Shown here: in pieces, positions 17,132 to 24,617 of the stretch
Numbering within the stretch: the stretch's first letter is position 1
Layout: every line of letters begins with the position of its first letter
Assembly (NCBI RefSeq): GCF_051900415.1
Contig: NZ_JBHZGL010000002.1
Location: 248,001-312,000 of the forward strand
Direction: 5' to 3'
DNA from: Frateuria_A sp051900415
GTDB taxonomy: Bacteria > Pseudomonadota > Gammaproteobacteria > Xanthomonadales > Rhodanobacteraceae
DNA length: 64,000 nucleotides
The notes under the pieces: generated by a model
The model's database searches: none
The model's input: the letters and a program-made list of their open reading frames with translations, nothing else
What the model was told of the DNA's origin: nothing
Position numbers and translations under genes: made by a program

Positions 17132-17467
17132 GTGAGCGACATGACCACCGAAGGCGTGCAGCTGTGCTTCTACGTCCACCTGCGCGCGCGCCACGACGGC
17201 CGATTGCTGTCCGAATGGCTGCTGGAGCAGGCCAGGCGGCTGGGCATCGGCGGCGGCTCGGTCTTTCGCGCCACCGCAGGCTTCGGCCGCCACGGCGTGC
17301 TGCACGAGGAAGCCTTCTTCGACCTCGCCGACGACCTGCCGGTGAAGGTCGAATTCCTGCTCGCGCCGGCGCACGCCGATGCCCTGCTCGCGCACGTGCG
17401 TGAAGCGGGCATCCACGCGGTGTATGCAACCTCGACCATACGCTTTGGAGTTCTGGGCGCGCAGTGA
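17132..17467 (+). CDS. DUF190 domain-containing protein
   Basis: 111 aa cytoplasmic protein of the DUF190 family (ferredoxin-like, PII-like fold), often encoded beside crcB. Diagnostic parts are LLSEWLLEQARRLGIGGGSV, FRATAGFGRHGVLHEE and DLPVKVEFL. GTG 17132 is six bases after AGGAGG; ATG 17141 is too far away. The function is unknown. The close link to crcB and the riboswitch suggests a fluoride-response role. Confidence 0.92.
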   Translation: MSDMTTEGVQLCFYVHLRARHDGRLLSEWLLEQARRLGIGGGSVFRATAGFGRHGVLHEEAFFDLADDLPVKVEFLLAPAHADALLAHVREAGIHAVYATSTIRFGVLGAQ

Positions 17468-17496
17468 GGCGTGCCGCCATTTGAAGGAGCGTTGTA

Positions 17497-18621
17497 ATGC
17501 CCTTCCGCCAGCAGTCCCTCAAGCAACGCGCCATCGACCTGCTCGCACTGGCCGGTGTGCGTGCCGCCGACAAGCCACCCTGCGATGTGTGCGTGCATGA
17601 CGATCGTCTCTACGCCCGCGTGTTCGCGCACGGCTCGCTGGGGCTGGGCGAGGCCTACATGGACGGCTGGTGGGACAGCGCCGACCTGCCCGGCCTGTTC
17701 ACCCGCCTGCTGCGCGCGCAGATCGACGAGGAACTGAAAACCCTCGACACGCTGATCGCCCACCTGAAGGCACGCTTCGTCAACCTGCAGCGCGGCGAAC
17801 ACGCCTTCGAGATCGGCAAGGCGCACTACGACCTGGGCAACGACCTGTTCCAGGCGATGCTGGGCGATCGGCTGGTGTATTCCTGCGGCTACTGGGCCGA
17901 GGCGGACAACCTGGACGACGCCCAGGTCGCCAAGCTCGACCTGATCTGCCGCAAGCTGCGGCTCAAGCCCGGTCAGCGCGTGCTCGACATCGGCTGCGGC
18001 TGGGGCGAGGCACTGAAGTACGCGGCACAGAAGTACGGCATCGAGGGCGTGGGCATCACCGTCTCGCAGGAACAGGCCGCCTACGCGCAGGCGCTGTGCG
18101 CCGGGCTGCCGGTGGAGATCCGCCTGCAGGACTACCGCGAACTGGACGAGCCGTTCGACGCGATCATGTCGATCGGCATGTTCGAGCACGTGGGCGCGCT
18201 CAACTATCGCAGCTACTTCGAGGTGGCACGGCGCTGCCTGCGCGAGGAAGGCCTGTTCCTGCTGCACTGCATCGGCAGCAACGGCGCACCCTCGCGGCCG
18301 GATCCGTGGATCGAGAAGTACATTTTCCCCAACTCCATGATCCCGGCGATGAGCCAGACCGCCAGCGCACTCGAGGGCCTGTTCGTGGTCGAGGACTGGC
18401 ACAACTTCGGCGCCGACTACGACAAGACGCTGACCGCGTGGCGCGCCAATTTCGACGCCGCGTGGCCGGCGCTGTCGCATCACTACGACGAGCGCTTCCG
18501 CCGCATGTGGCACTACTACCTGGCCGTCTCCGCCGCCGTGTTCCGCAGCCGGCGCGACCAGCTGTGGCAGCTCACGCTCAGCCCCCGCGGCGTGCCGGGC
18601 GGCTACCGCGTGCCGCGCTAG
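17497..18621 (+). CDS. cfa: Cyclopropane-fatty-acyl-phospholipid synthase
   Basis: Transfers a methylene group from S-adenosylmethionine to double bonds of membrane phospholipid acyl chains, 374 aa (E. coli Cfa 382). The N-terminal lipid-binding part contains GSLGLGEAYMDGWWDSADL. The SAM site is VLDIGCGWGEALKYAA at about residue 161. Active-site segments include YSCGYWAEADNLDDAQ and IMSIGMFEHVG. ATG 17497 has AAGGAG at ideal spacing. It follows the DUF190 gene by 29 bp with no terminator, so it may be read from the fluoride-controlled promoter. Confidence 0.95.
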   Translation: MPFRQQSLKQRAIDLLALAGVRAADKPPCDVCVHDDRLYARVFAHGSLGLGEAYMDGWWDSADLPGLFTRLLRAQIDEELKTLDTLIAHLKARFVNLQRGEHAFEIGKAHYDLGNDLFQAMLGDRLVYSCGYWAEADNLDDAQVAKLDLICRKLRLKPGQRVLDIGCGWGEALKYAAQKYGIEGVGITVSQEQAAYAQALCAGLPVEIRLQDYRELDEPFDAIMSIGMFEHVGALNYRSYFEVARRCLREEGLFLLHCIGSNGAPSRPDPWIEKYIFPNSMIPAMSQTASALEGLFVVEDWHNFGADYDKTLTAWRANFDAAWPALSHHYDERFRRMWHYYLAVSAAVFRSRRDQLWQLTLSPRGVPGGYRVPR

Positions 18622-18895
18622 GCGCGTCCGCGGCACCACTCATTTCCGCCTGCAGCCAGGCCGCCAGCGTTGCCAGTTCGTCGCGGCGCATCGGGCGCAT
18701 GCACCAGGTGGCCGCGGAGTACGGCGAGTTCGGTAGCGAATCCCTGGCCCGGCCGCTGGCCGCCGCGGAAGCGCAGGTCGACCGGCTGGTCGACCAGTTG
18801 CTGCACGTGCCGCGGGACGCCGCGCGGCGCTGAACCCCCTGCGCGAATGTGGTAAACCTCCGGGCGGGGAACCGCAGGGAAAGAGACGCGGCACG
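18622..18895. other. Spacer with possible small ORF and gene remnant
   Basis: On plus, 18699-18833 could encode 44 aa (MHQVAAEYGEFGSESLARP...). On minus, the complement of about 18640-18703 reads MRRDELATLAAWLQAEM, resembling the start of a GNAT domain, but it has no continuation. Neither has a clear ribosome site. This is probably decayed coding DNA. Confidence 0.3.
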
Positions 18896-21241
18896 ATGCA
18901 GGGAGAGGGGCCAAACCAGGTGTCATGGCAATGCGGCGAGTACACGATCGTGCCCGCCTGCCGGCGCCTGCTGCGCAACGGAGAACCGGTCGACCTGGAA
19001 GCGAAGGTTTTCGACCTGATCCTGCTGCTGGTGGAGAACCGCGACCGTGCCGTCGGCAAACAGGAGGTCGTCACCGCCCTGTGGGGTCACCGCCCGATCA
19101 CCGACGCGGCGCTCAGTCAGTTGCTCTACAAGGCCCGCCGCGCGCTCGACGACGATGGCGACCGGCAGGCGGTCATCCGCACCGTCTACGGCCGCGGCCT
19201 GCAATGGGTTGCCCCGGTCACTACGGGCCATGACCAGCCGGTCCACGTCGATCCCGAGCGCCCTTCGGCGCCCCTCGACGTCACGCCACGGCCGGTGCGC
19301 CGGCGCAGGCTCTGGTTCGCCCTTGGTGCGCTGGTTCTGGCCGGCCTGCTGTCGATCTGGATCGTCCCGCGCAGCTTCGCTCCACCCGCACCACCGAAGC
19401 AGCGCCTTGCGTTGCTGCCGATAGAAAACGGTACCGGCAACCACTCGCTGGACTGGACCACGCGCGGCCTGTCCGGGCTGGTCGCAAGCCTGCTGGGCAC
19501 CAGCCGCGACATCGACGTGGTCGATCCGCTGGAGGCTGCGCGCGCCTGGACCTACACGCCACCGCAAGGCCGTGACCATGCCGCACACGTGCGCTACGTC
19601 ACCGGTGCCGACGTACTGGTGGGCGGTCGCCTGACCCAGCTGGCCGACAAGCTTTACCAGCTCACGCTACGGATCGATACCGGTAACGGACATGCGCCCG
19701 CGACCTTCGTCCTGAGCGGCAGCGATCCGGCCGTGCTCGGCGTCAACGCGACCGCTCGCCTGCGCCGCGAGCTGAAACTCGACCCACCCGCCGCCTCGCC
19801 CTTCAAGTCCACGCCCGAAGACGCCTACCTGGCCGCCACGTTCGCGCGCGGCATGGACCTGGCGATGCATGGCGACTGGCTCGACGCCAAGCCCTATTTC
19901 GTTGTGCTGGCCAGCGGCGCGCCGGACTTCCTGCCCGGTCGCTTCCAGTTGGCCCAGGCCCAGGCCAACACGGACCAGCCCGACGATGCCGACGCCGGTT
20001 ATGCCGCCGTGCTTGTCGAGGCCCAGCGCCAGCATCAGCCCGCGATGGCCGCGCGTGTACTGATCGCGCAGGTGAATCAGGCCGACCACCGGCACCAGAA
20101 CACGGTCGCGCTGAAGATCGCAGGTCAGGCCATGACCACCGCGCGCGAGGCCGAAGACGACGAGTTGCTGGCGCGTGCGCTGTTGGCCAGCGCCAACATC
20201 CGCGCGCGCCTGAAACAGACCACGCTCGCACTGCAGGAGCACGCACAGGCACGCGCGCTCGTCACGCAAGGCACCATCCGCGGGCTGGAGCCCTTGCTGC
20301 ACAACACGGCGGGTTACATCGCGGACGCCAGGGGCGATACCCCCGCCGCGATTGCCGCGGCCCGAGCGGAGCTGGCGGCCGACGAGGCCCTGGGCAGGGA
20401 GCGCTCCAGCGCCATCGCCAGTTTCAACCTCGCCTACGCGCTCTCCAACAGCGACCATCCACTGGAAGGCGTGCCACTGCTGGCACGCACGTGGAACTGG
20501 TCCAGCCAGCATCACGACGCCCCACTGCAGGTCGCCACCGCCAATCTGCTGACGACCGCGCTCTACGACCTTGGCGCCTATGAGGAACTGCGGCCGCTCG
20601 TCGACACGGCCACACGACTGGCACGAGCGCAGGACAATGCCTTCATGCAGGCCCGCCTGCTCGACATGAGCGCAGGCGGCGAGTATTTCAGCGGGCATCC
20701 GACCAAGGCGCTGGCGCTCAGCCGCCAGGCCAGTGCCCTGATCGATCCGGCGCAGGGGCCGGAGGACGCGCTCCAGAGCAGCGTGATCGAGGCCTTCGTC
20801 GCGATCGCGGTGGAGCCGGCATCGCTCGCCGGCATCGAGCGCCGCGTCGAAGCGATGGCGCGACACCTGCCTGATCCGTCCGGGGCGCACTTCAACCGAG
20901 CCGTGGTGCAGACACTGGCGAACGCTGCGCGCGGCGACCACAAGGGCATGCAAGAGGCATTCGCCGCCGCCGCGCACAGTCCAGGCGCATCGCGCGACTT
21001 CCTTCACGCCCTTGCACTCCAGCTGGCGTTGGCCAGGCACGAGGACGCCGCGGCACAGGCCTGGCTGGGCGACTTTGATGTCGAGTCGCCCGACGCCACT
21101 GCCGATACGTTGCGCCTGTATATCGCCTGGGCCAAACGCCACGGCGATGCCGCCGGCGCACGGCGCGCGCAGGCGCGGCTGGCCTCGCTTCGCGCGACCG
21201 CCCTTGCCGCCCTGGCCAAGGTGCCCATCGATCAACCATGA
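18896..21241 (+). CDS. Membrane-anchored winged-helix regulator with TPR-like sensor part
   Basis: 781 aa. Residues about 8-105 form an OmpR/PhoB-type DNA-binding domain (CGEYTIVPACRRLLRNGEPV, EAKVFDLILLLVENRDRAVG, ALSQLLYKARRALDDDG, TVYGRGLQWVAP). A Pro/Arg linker leads to one membrane helix at about 142-160 (LWFALGALVLAGLLSIWIV). The periplasmic part (170-781) begins with a TolB-like RLALLPIENGTGNHSLDW segment and continues as alpha-helical Ala-rich TPR-like repeats. This layout is that of CadC-type one-component regulators, in which a periplasmic signal acts directly on DNA binding. The ATG at 18896 lies behind a weak AGAG site. Target genes are unknown. The adjacent TraB gene and the 22458 cassette are the nearest candidates. 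Confidence 0.85.
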   Translation: MQGEGPNQVSWQCGEYTIVPACRRLLRNGEPVDLEAKVFDLILLLVENRDRAVGKQEVVTALWGHRPITDAALSQLLYKARRALDDDGDRQAVIRTVYGRGLQWVAPVTTGHDQPVHVDPERPSAPLDVTPRPVRRRRLWFALGALVLAGLLSIWIVPRSFAPPAPPKQRLALLPIENGTGNHSLDWTTRGLSGLVASLLGTSRDIDVVDPLEAARAWTYTPPQGRDHAAHVRYVTGADVLVGGRLTQLADKLYQLTLRIDTGNGHAPATFVLSGSDPAVLGVNATARLRRELKLDPPAASPFKSTPEDAYLAATFARGMDLAMHGDWLDAKPYFVVLASGAPDFLPGRFQLAQAQANTDQPDDADAGYAAVLVEAQRQHQPAMAARVLIAQVNQADHRHQNTVALKIAGQAMTTAREAEDDELLARALLASANIRARLKQTTLALQEHAQARALVTQGTIRGLEPLLHNTAGYIADARGDTPAAIAAARAELAADEALGRERSSAIASFNLAYALSNSDHPLEGVPLLARTWNWSSQHHDAPLQVATANLLTTALYDLGAYEELRPLVDTATRLARAQDNAFMQARLLDMSAGGEYFSGHPTKALALSRQASALIDPAQGPEDALQSSVIEAFVAIAVEPASLAGIERRVEAMARHLPDPSGAHFNRAVVQTLANAARGDHKGMQEAFAAAAHSPGASRDFLHALALQLALARHEDAAAQAWLGDFDVESPDATADTLRLYIAWAKRHGDAAGARRAQARLASLRATALAALAKVPIDQP

Positions 21242-21316
21242 ACCCGCAGCGCGGGCAGCGACGCTTGAAGCGCCCTCGGCGCGCACGGATAGTGGCCCCC
21301 GGAACCGACCAGACGA

Positions 21317-22270
21317 ATGCCCATGAAACATCGCCTCGCCAGCCTGCTTGCCGCGCTCGACTTCGCCCGTTGCCGGGCTCTGCGGCAACGTCGGCGATCC
21401 CGGGCGGGAGGGTACACGCGGTCTGCCGCGCTGATGCTCGCGCTCGCCATCGCGGCGCCTGCCCAGGCCCACCCGGCGCTCTGGGCGATCAAGGACCAGG
21501 ACACCACGATCTACCTGTTCGGCACGGTGCACCTGCTGCCGCACGACGCCGACTGGCACTTCGCCGCGCTGGACAAGGCACTGGACGACAGCCAGGTGCT
21601 GTACGTGGAGATCGTCGACGACGACCAGGCCAACATGGCGGCGCTGGTGATGCGCTACGGCATGGACATAACCCACTCGCTTTCCGACCTGCTCACGCCG
21701 TTCGACCGTGGACGGCTGGAACGCGCCGCGCGACTGGCCGACATTCCCGGCGGCGTCGCTGCGCTGAACATGATGCGGCCGTGGCTGGCCGCGCTCACCC
21801 TCACCGTCGCACCGCTGACCAAGGCGGGGCTCGACCCCGCCCAGGGCGTCGACAAACAGCTGCGCGCGACGATGGAAAAGGCGGGCAAACCGGTGCGCGG
21901 GCTGGAGACGGCCGAGCAACAGATCCGCTTCCTGGCCGACATGCCCCAGACCATGCAACTGGCGATGCTGCGCTCGACCTTGCGCGATACCGACCGCGCC
22001 ACCGCGGACCTGGCCGCCATCATCCGGGCCTGGAAAGAAGGCGACGACGCCGCGCTCGCCCGGCTGGAAAACGACCTGATGCGTCGCGAGACGCCCGAGC
22101 TCTACCAGCGCCTGCTGGTAGAGCGCAACAAAGCCTGGGCCAAACGCATCATCGACATGCTGCAGCATCCCGGAACCGTCTTCATTGCGGTCGGCGCAGC
22201 CCACCTGGCCGGCCCGGACAGCGTGCAGTCACAGCTCGCCGGGGGCGGCATCACCGCACGACGGCTGTAG
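21317..22270 (+). CDS. TraB/GumN family protein
   Basis: 317 aa with an N-terminal positively charged region and a hydrophobic signal (SAALMLALAIAAPAQA, about 37-52), so it is probably periplasmic or membrane-tethered. TraB/GumN motifs are LWAIKDQDTTIYLFGTVHLLP (with the conserved FGTVH) and, near the C-terminus, PGTVFIAVGAAHLAGPDSV. Members are related to Tiki-type metalloproteases, and the two His motifs are the proposed metal site. GumN is encoded in xanthan loci of Xanthomonas, though its role is unproven. ATG 21323 is an alternative start. Confidence 0.9.
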   Translation: MPMKHRLASLLAALDFARCRALRQRRRSRAGGYTRSAALMLALAIAAPAQAHPALWAIKDQDTTIYLFGTVHLLPHDADWHFAALDKALDDSQVLYVEIVDDDQANMAALVMRYGMDITHSLSDLLTPFDRGRLERAARLADIPGGVAALNMMRPWLAALTLTVAPLTKAGLDPAQGVDKQLRATMEKAGKPVRGLETAEQQIRFLADMPQTMQLAMLRSTLRDTDRATADLAAIIRAWKEGDDAALARLENDLMRRETPELYQRLLVERNKAWAKRIIDMLQHPGTVFIAVGAAHLAGPDSVQSQLAGGGITARRL

Positions 22271-22327
22271 GGAGCGCCCCCCGTCGGGGGTCGGCGAAGC
22301 GCCACGTCGGATACCACAAGTCATTGA

Positions 22328-22346
22328 TCCTACTTACAAGTAAGGA
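22328..22346. promoter_or_regulatory. AT-rich imperfect palindrome upstream of the envelope cassette
   Basis: TCCTACTTACAAGTAAGGA, with inner arms CTTAC/GTAAG around AA and outer TCCT/AGGA. It lies about 112 bp before the first cassette gene, in the only AT-rich patch nearby, together with a TTGATC that could be a -35 box. A role as operator or promoter is inferred. Confidence 0.35.
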
Positions 22347-22457
22347 TTCGTAACGATCCCCTCAGAGGGGCATCAAGCCTGCGCCGGCATGGATCGGTTG
22401 CGATACGGGTACGCCGCGATCGGCGGTGCGTCCCGCAACACAGCCAGGCCTCCGGAC

Positions 22458-23393
22458 ATGACCCACCAGCACGCCCTCCATCGCGCCGCCGCATGGCGGC
22501 CCGGCCATCTGATCGTCGCCTGCCTCGCCGCCACCACCGGCCTGGCCCTGTCGCCACCGGGCGCGGCCGGCGACATCTCGCCCTATGACATGAAGGAGAG
22601 CCCGGCCACGCTGGTCTACTCCATCGACATCCGCGGGCACGCCCACCAGGGCAATGCCAAGCTCGGCACCTTCCGCGACACCACCGTGCAGCGTCACCTG
22701 GACGGCACCGTGCACTTGAAGGGCACGCAGGGCACGGTGACGGGCGTGGACAACGCCCAACAGATGATCGAACAGACCGCCCCTGCGCGGCAGCTCATGA
22801 CCCCGGCGATCCAGCAAGCCATGGCCACCTGCGGCGAGGACGAGGCCTGCATGACGGCGGCCATAATGAAGCTGTCGGCCGATATGAAGCACAACCATCC
22901 GGGCGTGCTCGAAGGCGCCACGAAAGCGAAGGCGAAGCTGAGCAACCACGGCCTCGGCAACTGGACGATCAACGCCACCGACCCGCGGTGCTCGCTGCAC
23001 GCCCTCACGCAGGGCACCACCCACTTCCGCACGATCGATGCCGGCGAGGGCTACGGCGGCTACGTCACCGGCTCGCAGAAGCGCCACGGCGAGGGAAACC
23101 GGGACTGTGCCGCCGGCATGGCGCTGGACAGCGTGCCCCGTGCCAGCGCCAAGTGGAACGGCGACACCCGGATGCTGGAACTGAAGTTGCCGGGCCTGAC
23201 CGTGGACGAGCAGACCACCGACGCCGACGGCACCACGGACACGGCAAAAGTCACCATCCCCGACGTTTCCCTGGATGCCCTGCGCTGGACCGGCAAGGGT
23301 CCGCAGAGCGGCCAGCAGACCCGCCAGGTCGAGGCGGGCGATGTCCCCGCCACCATGACCATCCGTTGGACCTTCACCCCCGGCAAGGCCTGA
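22458..23393 (+). CDS. Exported protein of unknown function, first gene of the envelope cassette
   Basis: 311 aa from ATG 22458. The frame is open to 22389, but the signal peptide (LIVACLAATTGLALSPPGAAG, about residues 18-38) suits the later start. After the signal the sequence is DISPYDMKESPATLVYSIDI, then a mixed beta/alpha protein. It has a CGEDEAC pair and later Cys residues (DPRCSLHAL, RDCAAGMAL) that could form disulfides in the periplasm. It ends in a beta-rich segment, MTIRWTFTPGKA. I recognise no family. Two bases separate its stop from the M15 carboxypeptidase start, so it is co-translated with that gene. Confidence 0.75.
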   Translation: MTHQHALHRAAAWRPGHLIVACLAATTGLALSPPGAAGDISPYDMKESPATLVYSIDIRGHAHQGNAKLGTFRDTTVQRHLDGTVHLKGTQGTVTGVDNAQQMIEQTAPARQLMTPAIQQAMATCGEDEACMTAAIMKLSADMKHNHPGVLEGATKAKAKLSNHGLGNWTINATDPRCSLHALTQGTTHFRTIDAGEGYGGYVTGSQKRHGEGNRDCAAGMALDSVPRASAKWNGDTRMLELKLPGLTVDEQTTDADGTTDTAKVTIPDVSLDALRWTGKGPQSGQQTRQVEAGDVPATMTIRWTFTPGKA

Positions 23394-23395
23394 CC

Positions 23396-24172
23396 ATGTG
23401 CGCGGATCTGCGAAGTGGCCGGGTGGCGTCGCTGGTCCTGGCCTGGGCACTGTGGACCACCGCTGCCTACGCCCGTGCCGCAGCGCCGGCACGATCGCCC
23501 CACTACGTCCAGCGGGCGATGCACGTCGCGGCACGCCTGGGCGCCGCCCCCGGCTATGCGGCCGCACACGGCTGGGCCCTGCAGCCCGAGGCGCCGACGC
23601 TGGTGCACGTCGGGCGGGACGTCTACGGCCGCCCGCTGCAGCTGGCGCCCCGGGCCGCGACCGCCATGCGCGCCATGGTCGCGGCTGCGGCCCGCGATGG
23701 GGTTGTCCTGGAAGTCGTGTCCGGCTTTCGCAGCTTCGAGCATCAACGCCGCCTGTTGCGCCGCAAGCTCGATCGCGGCCAGCCGCTCGCCTCGGTCTTG
23801 CAGGTCAATGCCCTGCCCGGTTACAGCGAACACCACAGCGGCCGTGCACTGGACCTCACCACACCCGGCATGCCGGCGGCCGACGCGGCGTTCGCACGCA
23901 CGCCGGCCTACGACTGGCTAGTGCGCCACGCCGTCGAATACGGCTTCGTGCTGTCCTACCCGGCCGGCAATCCCCAGGGCATCGCGTTCGAGCCCTGGCA
24001 CTGGCGTTATGCCGCGCCGGCACCCGCCGCAGCAGGCCGGTTGGCGCAGACGCCATCCGCGCGGCTGGACACCGGCAATGCCTTTGCGCAAGACGCTCCG
24101 GAACCCACTGCCGAGGCGACGCTCGCCGGCACCTCGGCACGCACCCACCCCATCGTCCAGGGATACCCATGA
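23396..24172 (+). CDS. VanY-type D-alanyl-D-alanine carboxypeptidase (peptidase M15)
   Basis: Periplasmic zinc peptidase that trims the terminal D-Ala of peptidoglycan stem peptides, 258 aa. Signal peptide at about 9-27 (VASLVLAWALWTTAAYARA). The catalytic domain has SGFRSFEHQRRLL, the zinc motif SEHHSGRALDL (His146, Asp153) and EPWHWRY (His202), so all the metal ligands and the catalytic Glu region are present. A 50-residue tail follows the domain. It begins two bases after the preceding stop, and its own stop overlaps the next start (ATGA). The context suggests wall remodelling as part of the cassette. Confidence 0.92.
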   Translation: MCADLRSGRVASLVLAWALWTTAAYARAAAPARSPHYVQRAMHVAARLGAAPGYAAAHGWALQPEAPTLVHVGRDVYGRPLQLAPRAATAMRAMVAAAARDGVVLEVVSGFRSFEHQRRLLRRKLDRGQPLASVLQVNALPGYSEHHSGRALDLTTPGMPAADAAFARTPAYDWLVRHAVEYGFVLSYPAGNPQGIAFEPWHWRYAAPAPAAAGRLAQTPSARLDTGNAFAQDAPEPTAEATLAGTSARTHPIVQGYP

Positions 24173-24561
24173 ACATGCGCACCTACCCTCTGGCCCTCCC
24201 GTTACTCCTCCCGTTCGCCGCGTTCGCCGTCCAGGCGCATGCGCAGGCGGTGCCGGTCAGCTGTTCGGGCAAATCCATCGCCACGATCGAGGCCCTCGCC
24301 CGCCACGATCACGACGGCGCCCGCCGCTACCTGGACGCCGCGCTGCAGTCCAACTCGCAGCAGATGGAGCCGATGTGGGACGCCTTGATCGAGCAGAACT
24401 GGGGGCCTTACCGCTCGCACGGCGTGCCTGAGGAAATCGCCAACGGCGACCACACCACCACGGTCCGCCTGCCGCTGGAGTTCGACCACGGCGCGACGAC
24501 CTCCACGCTCACCTGCGACCCGAAGGCCGGCGGCGCCATCGTCGAATTTTCCCTGTTGTAG
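24169..24561 (+). CDS. Small exported DUF3887-like protein (paralogue 1)
   Basis: 130 aa with a clear signal peptide (residues 1-27, cut after AHAQA). The mature part, SCSGKSIATIEALARHDHDG followed by WDALIEQNWGPYRSHGVP, resembles DUF3887-type domains (small alpha/beta, NTF2-like). The gene at 30748 encodes a related protein with the same order of features, including the GxYxSHG segment and one late Cys. Its start overlaps the M15 stop (ATGA), so translation is coupled. The family name is my best guess; the paralogy is seen directly. Confidence 0.75.
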   Translation: MNMRTYPLALPLLLPFAAFAVQAHAQAVPVSCSGKSIATIEALARHDHDGARRYLDAALQSNSQQMEPMWDALIEQNWGPYRSHGVPEEIANGDHTTTVRLPLEFDHGATTSTLTCDPKAGGAIVEFSLL

Positions 24562-24617
24562 CGGCGGCCCCGCGTCGCACGTCAGGCCACCGCCCGCGCC
24601 ATCAGAAGGTACGCAAC

